Of a DNA stretch of 64,000 bases, positions 34,878-45,500 are shown in pieces. The notes below the pieces were generated by a model. That model was not told where the DNA came from and did no database searches. It saw only the letters and a list, made by a program, of their open reading frames with translations. The first letter of the stretch is position 1. The number at the start of each line of letters is the position of its first letter. The position numbers and the translations under genes were made by a program. Source of the stretch: Perognathus longimembris pacificus (lineage: Eukaryota; Chordata; Mammalia; Rodentia; Heteromyidae). The stretch covers positions 21,951,360 through 22,015,359 of the forward strand of contig NC_063167.1 in assembly GCF_023159225.1 (NCBI RefSeq), given 5' to 3'.

Positions 34878-35492
34878 TGGGGAAGACGTCAAGCTCAAGC
34901 AGCTCGACCTCAGCAGTCACCCACACACCCCGGAAAGAAGGCCTGCATCACAGCAGACGCTTCGCCTGTTACAGGCCGACTCCATCAAGTCATCCCCACA
35001 GTATCAAAAACGAAAGAAGAGAAAATATCCCGCAAAATACCGCGCCTCGATTTCCAGCTAGCGCGGGGCAGGGCTGGAATCACAGCAAAGCATCTGGTGC
35101 AGACCCACTGGGTAGCCAGGGGTCTAGATCCGGGGACCTCAGGGCCCCGGGAGTCCCGAAGCTGCTCTCCCAAGTCACTGACAAGGGGACCAAAGGGTAG
35201 AAACTGGACTCGACAGTTACTCGCGTCCAGCCCCGGGGTGGGAGCGCAGGTGTGACCAGGCCCGGACAGTCTCCCCACCCCCCGCCCCATCCACTCCGTC
35301 CTCACGCGGCGCTTGAGGCCCAGACGCCCGGGCCGCAGAGGGTCAGTCAGGTCTCCGGACTTGGCGTCCGGGCGCGGGGAAGCCAGGGCGCCGACAGCCT
35401 TTCCTGGCCGGGAGCCGTCGCCCTAGAACATGCGACTCTGCTGCCGCCCCGACTCCCAGGACCGGAACCGCCCCCGAAGCCCGCGTGCTCAC

Positions 35493-35575
35493 CCGCGGCC
35501 CAGCCCGCACACCTCCGCCCGCCAGCCCGGAGCACCGCGGAGCGCCGCCCAGACGCCCGGGGCGTCGCCCGTGAT
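35493..35575 (-). other. SMIM12: Probable SMIM12 non-coding first exon
   Basis: Within the CpG island, the minus strand shows a strong donor, GCGG|GTGAGCAC, at 35491-35492. It is oriented to splice to the SMIM12 acceptor at 31,815, giving a 3.7-kb intron. The start near 35,575 is only inferred from the GC box and the inverted CCAAT box just upstream. Confidence 0.55.
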
Positions 35576-35601
35576 CCCGCCCACTGCCTCGGAGCGCGCG
35601 G

Positions 35602-35608
35602 ATTGGCT
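35602..35608 (-). promoter_or_regulatory. CCAAT box
   Basis: ATTGGCT on the plus strand reads AGCCAAT on the minus strand, within the CpG island and upstream of the proposed SMIM12 start. Confidence 0.5.
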
Positions 35609-35732
35609 GAACCGCAAGCAAAGCGCCTGGAAAAAGCTAGACGCCGGCAACCCTGGCCGCGACGCGGAGAACCACGGCGCCCCCTCGCGGCCTGGATGTC
35701 TCCCTCCACGCGGAGAAAGTGAAAGGTCAGCC

Positions 35733-35865
35733 TCCATTCATTTATTCAACTGACTTTTATTAGGCGTCCACTAAGACCGAGGTCGGGTATACAGAAATAG
35801 AAGACATGATCCCTGACCTCAAGAAGCTTTCTTCTGCAGAGTGCAATCTAGTGCTTTGAAACCTC
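35733..35865 (-). mobile_element. L2 LINE 3'-end fragment
   Basis: CATTCATTTATTCAACTGAC followed by ATCCCTGACCTCAAGAAGCT is the reverse of an L2 terminus. It lies directly beside the SMIM12 CpG island. Confidence 0.55.
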
Positions 35866-35884
35866 TTGGATCTGCACTAGCTTT

Positions 35885-36060
35885 CTAGATGAGTGACCTT
35901 GGGAACATTCGTAACCTGGCAGAGCCTCCCTTCCTTCTCCACAGAGGTAATGACACCCATGTCGCAGTGATGTCGCCGGAATTAGGTAAGATCATGTATG
36001 TAAAGTACCTGGACAGGTGCACAGCAAGCAAGATGTAGATGGTAGCTATCCTGAGTCTAC
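35885..36060 (+). mobile_element. MIR
   Basis: GAGTGACCTTGGGAACATTCG to ATGTATGTAAAGTACCTGGAC. Confidence 0.65.
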
Positions 36061-36202
36061 TTCTGTGTACCCCTCAAATGCACGTATTCACTCCCCACTC
36101 TGTTTTCACTGTACCTTGGATAGATGAAAAGGAAAAATAAGCTCCAGTACCCAAACTCCTTAATAAATCGACGTGTGCCTACTTCCCCAACCCCCAACCC
36201 CC

Positions 36203-36272
36203 AACGGTCTGAGGTGTAGCTCAAGGGGCAGAGCACTTGCCTTGGGTGTGTATCCTCAGAACTGCAAAGAGT
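36203..36272 (+). mobile_element. ID-like monomer
   Basis: GGTCTGAGGTGTAGCTCAAGG followed by AGAGCACTTGCCTTGG. Confidence 0.6.
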
Positions 36273-36594
36273 AATAAAAGGGACTCATTTCATTGACCTC
36301 AACCTGCATGTTTATCTTTAGTAACAGAGATTAACTCCTTTCTGCTCCCAAATTATTTCACACAACTGCACCTTTACTTATGTTTTCCATCTACCTGCAG
36401 TGTCCTTCTTCTATTTATTTTCAGCTTTACAGGTCACTTTCATAGGAAGCCTCCAAGACAGTATTATCAGATTATCAAGAGCCGAAAGCTTAGCTCAGCA
36501 GTGCAAATGGAGGGGGAGGGGAACTGAATATTTGGGAGACATTAAATATGTAGAAAAGAGAAGGACACAGAATTGCCTGGAATAACTGTCATTC

Positions 36595-36850
36595 AGTTGG
36601 CCAGTCACGTGGCCTAGCCACGAGCTAGGTAGGCATTGGGAATGCAAAACTGACAGGGCCCAACTCTGTCCTCAGCAGTTCCCTGACAAAGGGAAGGCAG
36701 ACAGCTCCACAAAAGGTCAACACAGTATAAGAAATGTGATGACAGAGGAAGATGGTCAGCCCAGCCTGGAAGAATCAGGAAAGGCTCCCTGGAGGAATGG
36801 GCCCTTGAGCTCTGTCTTAAATCCAGACAGTTCCCCCAGGCAGAAGTGAG
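36595..36850 (-). mobile_element. L2 LINE fragment
   Basis: Reverse-oriented L2 3' end with GCATTGGGAATGCAAAACTG and AAAGGCTCCCTGGAGGAATG. Confidence 0.5.
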
Positions 36851-36875
36851 TAGGGCACAAGTGCCTACAGTTAGA

Positions 36876-36960
36876 AATCAAGCAGCTATGGATTCAAATC
36901 TTGACTCTGTTGTCTGTTAATCTCAGAAAGCTACTTGTACTTGGTGTTAAAAGATAAATA
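36876..36960 (+). mobile_element. MIR fragment
   Basis: GGATTCAAATCTTGACTCTG resembles the MIR start. Diverged. Confidence 0.4.
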
Positions 36961-36979
36961 GAAAGGGGAAAAAAAGACA

Positions 36980-37105
36980 ATAGCTGGGCACCAAAAGGCT
37001 GGAAGTAGAGGTGGCTCAAGTGGTAGACACCAGCCTTGAGCAGAAAAAGCTAAGGGAGAGCGCAAGGCTCCAAGTTTAAGCCCCAGTGCCAGTATCTACC
37101 CCCCC
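36980..37105 (+). mobile_element. B1/Geo SINE with internal deletion
   Basis: TAGCTGGGCACC joins directly to AAAAGGCTGGAAGTAGAGG, so most of the B1-like half is missing. Confidence 0.75.
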
Positions 37106-37202
37106 AAAAAAGTGCAAAAAGTGCTTGGCACCTCCACAATAAATGCTCAGCAACTTTGACATGTTAAATATTCCACCAAATGCATTTAATGTCTTGTGTC
37201 CA

Positions 37203-37290
37203 TTTTTTTCCAAGACCAGGATTTAAACTGGCTAGAGATCACTTTTGCTCACTGGCTGGCACTGTACTACCTGAGCCACATCTCCAAACT
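37203..37290 (-). mobile_element. Geo monomer fragment
   Basis: CTGGCACTGTACTACCTGAGCC in reverse; diverged. Confidence 0.5.
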
Positions 37291-37319
37291 CCCTTGTGTC
37301 CATTTTTTATATAACTCAT

Positions 37320-37870
37320 TCCTTTAACCCAAATCCTGAGTGACATCTCCAAAGTCTTTTCATCTCATTGTTCCTCACACCCAGCTTTCAGCCACCCGTG
37401 CCTCCTAAATGAATCTCAAAGTCAGCATCCTTATCTTACCTGGACCACTTTGGCAACTACCTCAGTAGCCTTCCCACTGCCCTGTCCCCTCACCCAAGAC
37501 TATTTCCATTCCTTTGACCAAAAAAAGTCATTTAAAAACTTCAATGAAACCATGAAGCTCCAGTTTAGCCCCAATCTTCCCATGAGTCTCTCCTGGCCAT
37601 GTCTCTCTCCACTATGCCTTCCTCACTCCTGTCCTAGCCTGTCACCTGACACCTGCTCTATCTACCTCTAATTCCCAGCACACATGCCTTTCCATGTCTG
37701 TGCCCAAGCTGGGCCATTTACCTCAAATCAAGGTTTTCGGTTCTCTTGACTGTAAAATGCTAACTCTTCTTGCAAGGCCCAGTTCACATGGCAGAAAGCT
37801 TTCTGGGACTCCAGAACTATCGGTCCAATGTTTGTTCCTTCCACAATGCATGTTGAAATTTGTCACTGTA
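37320..37870 (+). mobile_element. L2 LINE fragment
   Basis: Matches the L2 3' region, including GACCACTTTGGCAACTACCTC and CAAGGCCCAGTTCACATGGC. Degraded and non-coding. Confidence 0.6.
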
Positions 37871-37892
37871 ATCATATAAAGGAGTGGGGGAG

Positions 37893-37975
37893 GGGAGTGG
37901 GATCCTGGAAGAGTGCCTGCTTAGCAAGCATGAGGCCCTGAGTTCAATCCCCAGTACTGGGGAGAAATAAAAAGT
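37893..37975 (+). mobile_element. ID-like monomer
   Basis: GCCTGCTTAGCAAGCATGAGG and GAGTTCAATCCCCAGTACTGG. Confidence 0.75.
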
Positions 37976-38052
37976 GAGATCTTTAAGAGGTGATTAGGTC
38001 ACAAGAGCCCCACTCTCATGAGTAGGATTTGTATTCTTATAAAAGGGCGATT

Positions 38053-38300
38053 TTAGCTGGGCACTGGTGTCTCATGCTTGTAATCCTAGGTACTCAGAGG
38101 CTGAGTTCTGAGGATCACAATTTGCACAAACCTGGGCAGGAAAGTCCATGAGACTCTTATCTCAAGTTAACCAGCAAAAAGCCAGCGGTGGAACTGCAGC
38201 TCAAGTACAGCGCCAACCTAAAGTCAAAAAGCTAAGGAAAAGCCCAGGCCCTGAGTTCAAGCCCCAGTACCAGCACAAAACAAAACAAAACAAAACAAAT
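38053..38300 (+). mobile_element. B1/Geo compound SINE with (AAAAC)n tail
   Basis: GCTGGGCACTGGTGTCTCATG to CCAGTACCAGCACAAAAC. Confidence 0.87.
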
Positions 38301-38901
38301 CCTCGTGTCCCCATTTTAAGGATGAAAAAACAAATGTGAGAACCTCACCTGGCAAGTCTATGGGAAACAGATCTATGATCTCATTAAAGGAATCCTATGT
38401 CACCCAATGCAAGTGTTCCAAGACCTGCTACACATCAGAATGCCCGGAGCATTGCCAAAACTTCATTCAAGGACAGAGCATATTCTCCAGCTCCATGCTG
38501 ATTTGCTATTGGAATCTGGATCACATTGGAATCCTTCCCATTCCATATGTATATCCATTCTTGCTTCCCTGTAGGGCTTCCAATTGAACCTGTAAGAGTA
38601 GTTGCACCACTCTCCAGTCTGAAACCCTTCTATGCCTCCCCAGGGCCTCCTGGAACCTATTCCTACACGCAAAAGGACCCAGAAACATGAATGACCCACT
38701 CTTCACGCCCCCAATACCCCTTCTTCTCCAGGCTCTTGCATAGGTATTCCCTGATCTTGGGAATGTTCTTCCCAGCCCTTGCCCCACTTCATTCCATCTT
38801 AGCTCTCATCCCTGTATTTTACCACCTGTTTGCTTATCTGTTTAATTTCTATAAGGATGGAAATTACATTACTCTGGGCTTTCTCTGCAATGCCTAGCAA
38901 T

Positions 38902-38960
<59 letters not shown>
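38902..38960. repeat. (TG)n microsatellite
   Basis: About 28 TG units at the 3' tail of a reverse B1/Geo SINE. Confidence 0.95.
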
Positions 38961-38964
<4 letters not shown>

Positions 38965-39185
38965 GTACTGGAGCTTGAACTCAGAGCCTGGACAGTGTCC
39001 CTGAACGTTTTCACTTAAAGCTAGTGCTCTACCAGTTGACCCAAAGTGCCACTTATGTACGGCTTTTTGATGATTAACTAGAGATAAGAGTCTCGTGAAC
39101 TTTTCTGCCCAGGCTGGCTTCAAACTGTGATCCTCAGATCTCAGCTTCCTGAGTAGCTGACAGGTGTGAGCCACCAGCACTTGGC
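38961..39185 (-). mobile_element. B1/Geo compound SINE
   Basis: Full-length reverse copy inserted near the end of an L2. Confidence 0.87.
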
Positions 39186-39215
39186 TAATAAATATTTTCT
39201 AAGTAAATGAATGTG

Positions 39216-40044
39216 AAGAATTGGCTGATCTGGTTGGTGTGGAAGCCTTCTCCTGCTTCAGCGTGACATATCAGCTCAAGGGGACAAGAAAAGGGGCTTT
39301 CTGGCGCAGGAGGCTGCTATCAAAGCCATTCTAGCCTACAAGATTGTAGAGCTAAAAGCTCACGACTTGGCATTGTTCTTGAGCTTTGTGACTTTGGGCA
39401 AGTCCCTGAAGGTCCCCTGAGCTTCAGCTTTGTCACCTGTTATAAGGAAGAGCTATAGTGAAGATTCACTGAAATACTCAGCTCTTGTCTGACCCTCAGC
39501 AAACCTCACACCAGCCATGGCCACTAGGGTTGGGTTGTCTTCCCAGTCAAGTTCCATTCTTTGCATCTCCTCCCTCCAGTGTCCTGTGGAGGAGACAATC
39601 AGAGGATTTGAGGAATTTGAAGAGTTTTCTGATGCCAGTGGAGAATGGCTGCAGCAAGAAGGAACAACGCCCACCTGGGAAGGCACTTATTTGTTGATAC
39701 CCAACCATAACTATGCCCCCTGTGTACTGAGCACCTGCTGGGTGCCAGGCAACAAACTTCTCTCTCTGAAGGAATGCTGGGAGGACAAGAAGACAGAATA
39801 GAAATGGGACTGAATGTTGGGGGCTTAAAGAGGTTCACACCTTTATCACCCTGTCCCCTCCAGGAAGGCCCAGGTTCTCACTGTGTCCACCAGCGGAATC
39901 CCCTTTCTCCCAGCTGGCCCATCCCTGGGAGTGGCTCCAGCAACCCCAACAGTTCCCAGATCAAGAGCATGTACTCCAAGGCCCCTTCTCTGAGCTCCTC
40001 CACACTGGGCAGATAAGAGGTGGCCTCTTCTGGAGAGAGCAGGA
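39216..40044. other. Intergenic between SMIM12 and DLGAP3
   Basis: A MIR (39,358-39,475) and a weak reverse L2 piece (39,715-39,780). The remainder is unique. The long minus-strand frame reaching 40,633 is partly DLGAP3 3' UTR in the wrong sense. Confidence 0.55.
39358..39475 (+). mobile_element. MIR fragment
   Basis: GTGACTTTGGGCAAGTCCCTG and GAGCTTCAGCTTTGTCACC. Confidence 0.65.
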
Positions 40045-40715
40045 GCTCAGTGCAGTTCTGCGGTTTTATTTTTCCTGGGATACTCATAGGGAGGTGGGAA
40101 CAGCCACAGGTGTGGTGAGGGGAAGCCCCCATCTCCCCTCCCCAGCCGCTGGGAAAGAGGAGAGGGCCCAGGTGCCCTGGTCCTGGGTTGGTCCAGCCAC
40201 AGTGGTCCCTGGGTCCTGTGGGCAGAGGGCTAAGGGTGGAGCCCTGGGAGGGTGAGCAGGCTCCTAGGCGGGGTTCGGGATTCTTCATAAAAAGCCACGA
40301 AGCTTGATCCCCACGAAGCCCAGCCCCGCGGGGTAGGGTGGGGGGAATGCAGAGCCCAGATGGGGGACCCGGCCCGGCCTGGCCCGTGGGGAGGGAGGGG
40401 GAAAAGAGTGGCAGAGATGGTGCCCACGGGGAAGAAGATGAGGGGCAAAGCGTCGGACCAGGAAGGTGGGGGTTCCAGGTTGGAGGGGGCGCAGGGTGGA
40501 GAGGCACGGCCCCCAGCCCAGCCTGGGCGCCTTCGCGTGGGGTCAGGAAGGTAAAAAACCCCCCCGAGAGTGTCGGGCGGGAGGGGCCGGGCGCGCGGAG
40601 CCGGCGGGGCGCGCGCGGGGCGGCCGCGTTCACAGTGACCTCGACGCTGGGTGTACAGTACGGGTAGAAAACCGCGGGCCCGGCCGGGCCGGGTGGGCCG
40701 GGCGGGCCGGGCGGG
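40045..40715 (-). other. DLGAP3: DLGAP3 3' UTR (approximate end)
   Basis: About 670 bases follow the stop codon. They are very GC-rich next to the stop, including alternating GGGCC/GGGCGG runs on the plus strand at 40680-40714. AATAAA on the minus strand at 40065-40070 is the only good poly(A) signal seen here, so cleavage would fall near 40040-40053. The UTR end is inferred from this signal alone. Confidence 0.6.
40065..40070 (-). terminator. DLGAP3: DLGAP3 poly(A) signal AATAAA
   Basis: TTTATT on the plus strand reads AATAAA on the minus strand, about 650 bases after the DLGAP3 stop codon. It lies just where the GC-rich exon composition gives way to ordinary sequence. Confidence 0.6.
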
Positions 40716-40934
40716 TCACAGCCTGGTCTGGGCCTCGGGGATGTAGATCTCGATGCTGTCCGCGCTCTCGGTCGCCGAGCTGTGGCGGAAGGAGGCCGCG
40801 CGCTTGGCCGCCAGGAGCCGCTTGCGCGCTTCCTGCCGCTGCCGGTCCACCGAGTCCAGGGAGCGCTCCTTCACCGGCACGCCCCGGCCCCGCGAGGGCT
40901 TCTTTGGTATCGGCGGAGGGACCTTCTTCTCCTC
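40716..40934 (-). CDS. DLGAP3: DLGAP3 last coding exon with the Shank-binding C-terminus
   Basis: Encodes 72 residues beginning EEKKVPPPIPKKPSRGRGVP, a basic proline-rich stretch, followed by a charged helix rich in RQRQEARKRLLAAKR. It ends EIYIPEAQTRL, then TGA at 40716-40718. Threonine at -2 and leucine at 0 make QTRL a class I PDZ ligand, which in this family binds the Shank PDZ domain. The acceptor is CCCCCACAG|GAGGAG. Longer upstream frames here are read-through into the minisatellite in the preceding intron. Confidence 0.97.
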   Translation of the reverse strand, partial: EEKKVPPPIPKKPSRGRGVPVKERSLDSVDRQRQEARKRLLAAKRAASFRHSSATESADSIEIYIPEAQTRL

Positions 40935-42564
40935 CTGTGGGGGACAGCGAGTCAGGCCGAGGATGGCTGAGCCTCTGCGTGCGCGGGACCACCCCGGAGA
41001 CCACCCCGGCACCCACGCGGAGACCAACCCCGCACCCACGCGGGGACCACCCTGGGGACCACCCCGGAGACTACCCCCGCACCCACGCGGGGACCACCCT
41101 GGAGCCACCCCCACACCCACGCGGTGACCACCCTGGGGACCACCCAGGAGACCACCCCCGCACCTACGCGGGGACCACCCCAGAGACCATCCCCGCACCC
41201 ACGCAGGGACCACCTCGGGAACCAACCCAGGGACCACCCCAGAGACCACCCGGGCACCTACCCCGGCACACACAAGGGGACCACCCCAGCACCCACGCGA
41301 GGACCACCCGGAGACCAACCCTGCACCCACGCAGGGACCACCCCGGAGCCACACCCACACCCACGCGGGGACCACCCCGGAGCCACACCCACACCCACGC
41401 GGGGACCACCCTGGGGACCACCCCGGAGACTACCACCGCACCCACGCGGGGACCACCCTGGAGCCACCCCAGAGACCACCCCGGCACCTACCCCGGCACA
41501 CACAAGGGGACCACCCCAGCACCCATGAAGGGACCACCCAGCACCCATGAAGGGACCACCCCAGCACCCATGAAGGGACCACCCCGAGACTACCCCGGCA
41601 CCCACGCAGGAACCACCCCAGCACCCACGCGGGAACCATCCCGGAGACCACCCCAGAGACCACCCCAGAACACACCCAGGGAGTACTTCAGCACCCACGC
41701 GGGGACCACCCAGGCACACACACGGGGACCACCTCAGAAACTATCCCCGCACCACAACCCCACACCAGGACCTGGGTGGGGACCACCTGGCATCTGTGCG
41801 GGGACCATCAGGGCACTGTGATACACCCACATGGGGACCACGAGGGCACTGCAATCATACCCTGGCATTGGGAGGAGGACCACACCCGCACCACGATCCC
41901 ACCCTGCCATACCCATGGCCCAGCTCCCAGAGGGATGGAAACGCAGTGTCTGTGGATGCCACAGCACTAGAGCCCCAGGTGAACTTAGTCTGACAAGGTC
42001 AACACCCACTCCACCCCCCCACCCCCCATCCCCCGCCCCAACCCTCAGTAAAGCATGATGGAGTGGAGCACCCTCTGGTGGAGACCTCAACAGCACCATC
42101 AGAATGAGGACCGGGAAGGGGGGCAGGGGGTGGGCTTTGAACCCCAGGAGGGAAGGGGCACAGCACCTTCCACAGCCCAGGTACAGCAAAAAGGCATTCA
42201 TCCACTACACTTCTGAGACCCATGGTGGATATGGTCTAGCAGGCTGAGGGCTGAGGGGGTGCTCAAGACTGCACTCTCTTCTGTGCCTAGGCCTGAGCTG
42301 AAGGCCTCCTTCTAGAAGGGCTAGTTCATTTCTCCCAACTACTCAGGGACAAGCCCTGAGGTCAAGAAGATCAGGAATGTGGCCATTCTGGAAGTGGATG
42401 GCCACCCATTGTGCGTCCAGGGGATCCTCTCTGTGCATGGGTTTTCTCTCCCTGTGTCTCCCCCTCCCGCTCCCCCCAATACTAGTTCCTGTGATGAGGG
42501 TTTTCCAGACAGTGGTCCCTCAGTCAGAAGGGACTGTCCCCAACACACACACACAGACACACAG

Positions 42565-42595
<31 letters not shown>

Positions 42596-45500
42596 CACAC
42601 ACACACACCTTGGGCTCCAGAAGTTTCCAGCTGTTGGCCTTGAGTTGCTGTAGCTCCAGGAACTTGAGGGTCACATCCTCGATGGAGAGCTGCAGGAGGT
42701 CCCAGAAACCCGCCAGGTCCTGGAAGGTGGGCACGGGGAACGCAGTAGGGTCCTGCAACAGTAGAAGACAAGGCAGTCTGGGAGGACTGAGCTCACCCAG
42801 GACCCCAGAAAGTCCTGTCCAGTCTTGCTATCAGGAGCCTGATGGTGGACAGGGGCAAGAAATATTCCAGGGCCCTCCTTCCTAGACACCAACACCTGCC
42901 CCCTCCCTCCAGACACAATACTCAAAAATACCCACTGAAGATATAGAGGCTCAGTCTCACCTCCCATTCACATTCTAGGTCACCTGCCAGGGTCACACAC
43001 CTGGTGGCTCTATGACACTCACCATGCTTTGCTGACACAGCCGGAAGAATTGCTGGACCTTCTGAGACAGCAGAAGTTGTGTGCTGCCCACGGCACTGCG
43101 GATCTTCTCCAGGACTGCAGACCCAAAGGAACTCAGTCAAGGAAGGGAAAAGGCCTCTCCTTCCCCAGCCCCCAGGGAGTCCTCCCTGCATGGCTCTGCC
43201 ACCTACCCATGGATCTCTCTCACCCTCTTCCCCTCCCCATCTTTAAGTCTTGACAGGCAAGCTCCTATCCCACCTAATGCACCTTCCTGCATACTGTCTA
43301 CTGAGTGCTCTTCCTCCTGTAGCCTTCCTCCCAAGTTCAGGGCCTAGCCCTGAAGGCTTGGCCAGGGCACTAGCCCAGCCATCTCCTGGCTGAACTTCGT
43401 CACTCATCAGGCATGCCTACTGTGCTCATTAAGAACTGTGAGATAACTTCATGAATGCAACAATTGCCTTCTGGCCAACCTGGAGATTTTGTGGTAAGCC
43501 TGTGACCACTTTCATCCTGGCTTCTGGAGAAGAACCATGACCCCACTCATGACAGGGCTGCATCTACTTGGCAAACCACCATTATGCCGCAGATGGATAA
43601 GACTGAATCACCCCACCAGTCTAGATCTGGAGAGCCTCCTTTTTCTCCCACAGACTTGGTGACTTGGACTGATAGCTTTTTACCAGCCTAGCACCCCTAG
43701 TCCTAGCCCTGGCCTACTCCCTGCCCCTGAAACACATCCCTTCTACCAGATCCTGGCAAGTCTTGTGCAGTGGAGACCCTCAAACTCCATGCTGATGGAT
43801 CAAAGAGGAAGTAAACCCACCCCTCCCCTAGGCTGCACCCCAGCCTGCACGCCAGAGAGGGGCTGGCACAGACTCACTCTCCTCAGGAAGCTCATAGTCC
43901 TCCGCCTCGCGCTCCATCTGCTGGCACCAGTGCTCCAGCTTCTCCACCTCTGCCCGCAGCATCTTGATGAACCACTCGCCATCCCGTGGGCAGGGGGACG
44001 TGCGGCCCGAGTCAGGGAGGCTACGTGAACCACGCTCCATCCAGGAGTCACGCCGGCCAGACCCGGGGCCAGGGGCAGGGGCTGGGGCAGGGCCAGGTGA
44101 CCCATCGGTGGCCGGCGGCTCATACGGCAGTGGGTAGCCCTCGCGGTAGGCCCACTGGCCCTGCGTGTGGACCGTTCGGAAGACTGAGTAGGTGGGGGCC
44201 CGGGGCCCGGGCTGGGGCTCAGAGGCATGCCTCTGGAAGGAGCGTCCGAACTGCAGGCCTTTATCTTCTGTGGCCACTGTGGCCAAGCCAGCCAGGCCCT
44301 CCAACTCCAAGTCTGCCTGCACACCGGCCGTCACGCTGTTGGAGCGCTTGAACCTCGCCCGCCTGTAAAGACAGACACCTGCCTGTCCACTCTGCATCCC
44401 GTTGCAGTGTCATTTCAGCCCTCGGTCCCATCTCAGGCAAAAGGGGAGGGGAGGAAGTGGTGCTGTGGTTCAAGTGGTAGAGCACTAGCCTTGAGCTGAA
44501 GAGTTCAGTGACAGTCCCAGACCTAGAGTTCAAGCCCCACAACCCACCCCCCCCCCACACACACACAAAGGAAGGGGATGAGGGAGGCAGGCTCCCTATA
44601 AAGCAATGTCAATGAATCTATGTCCTTCAAATCAATCATTCCTTGTAACTAATGCACAAACTTTAGTGAAAGGGTCAGTCAAAATACCTAACAGACATTA
44701 AGTACTCCAAGGCCAGAATGGGTGCTGGCCTACCTCAATCAGGGTAGACCCCTATCGGAAGCATGGAAACTGCTCCCTGTAGGTTGGACGAGAAGGCTTA
44801 GGGAGGGCCTCAGGAGGAAGGTGAGTGCTAAGCTCCCTACCCACAAATGCAGAAGTATATCAGGATCCTAACACCACCACAGTCTGAGCTGGTTAGCACT
44901 GAATGCTCAGTGTATCCTCAGCTCTAGAGATGTAAGGAAGGCTCACAGGGGTCACCATCACCCAGCCACCAAGTAGCAGAGCCAGGATTTGGACTAGAGC
45001 TTCTGGGTTCCAAGTATTCCACATGGCCTCAACCGCTAGGACACCACAAATGATGTCTGGGAGGGGCTAGGGGAGCGATGAGCCTCTGGGAGGATAGTCC
45101 CCTGGGGTCCCTCACGGCTCAGCCCAGAGCCTAGCCAGACACACTATGCCAGAGCCAGTAGAGCTGAATTAAGTTGTTGGCAAGAATGACACAAGGCCTG
45201 GAAAAGTCCTGTCTTTGAATTAATCATATGCAAATCCTGTGCAAAACAGAAAGTCAATTGGCCTTGTTCATATTTTCTTTCTCCTTTTGAGTTCAGAGTA
45301 GGGACTCTTTCTGTTAGGAAGTCAGTGCCCTCCCCCACAAGAAGCATGAGGTTGGGGCCAGAAAGGATTTTTTTTTTTTAAGTAGAGGTCAGTAGATGTG
45401 AAGGGCAGAAGATAAACAGAAGGTCCAGGGCTCAAAGCCCGTTGGGTCCTAAACTACCTTCACTTCCACATAGTCAGAAGTGAGAGGGTCTTCGAGAGGC

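Larger units (their letters stand above)
31815..35492 (-). other. SMIM12: SMIM12 intron 1 (proposed)
   Basis: Contains an IDL-Geo SINE (32,383-32,580), a B1/Geo SINE with a CA tail, two MIRs, a B1, another B1/Geo and a long (CA)n tract, all listed separately. The remaining unique sequence shows no exon. Confidence 0.55.
35040..35720 (-). promoter_or_regulatory. SMIM12: CpG-island promoter, presumably of SMIM12
   Basis: A sharp CpG-rich block in otherwise AT-balanced sequence. On the minus strand it holds AGCCAAT (602-608 in 35,602-35,608) and a GTGGGCGGGATC GC-box region (35,573-35,584), in the usual order upstream of the proposed first exon. No TATA box is seen. Its position 3.7 kb upstream of the SMIM12 coding exon and on the correct strand supports the assignment. 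Bidirectional activity is possible but not shown. Confidence 0.7.
38580..39215 (+). mobile_element. L2 LINE 3' end, split by a SINE and (TG)n
   Basis: Shows CTTGCATAGGTATTCCCTGA and GGGAATGTTCTTCCC before 38,902. The AATAAATATTTTCTAAGTAAATG end continues at 39,186, beyond an inserted reverse B1/Geo SINE. Confidence 0.6.
40935..42608 (-). other. DLGAP3: DLGAP3 last intron
   Basis: A 1674-nt intron that starts within a (GT)n run at its 5' splice site. Past the GT run it contains unremarkable sequence at about 41,860-42,540. A GC-rich minisatellite then occupies about 40,983-41,845 and ends only about 50 bases from the 3' splice site. Confidence 0.9.

Noticed and set aside
34607..35255. Frames of 178-197 codons with long His-Thr runs
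   Set aside because: These are translation of a (CA)n microsatellite extended by chance into the CpG island.
40466..41821. A 451-codon plus-strand frame and several 100-220-codon frames on both strands
   Set aside because: They run through the GC-rich minisatellite and across DLGAP3 in antisense. Periodic Pro/Thr/His content reflects the repeat unit, and only the last 72 codons of the minus-strand frame are real.
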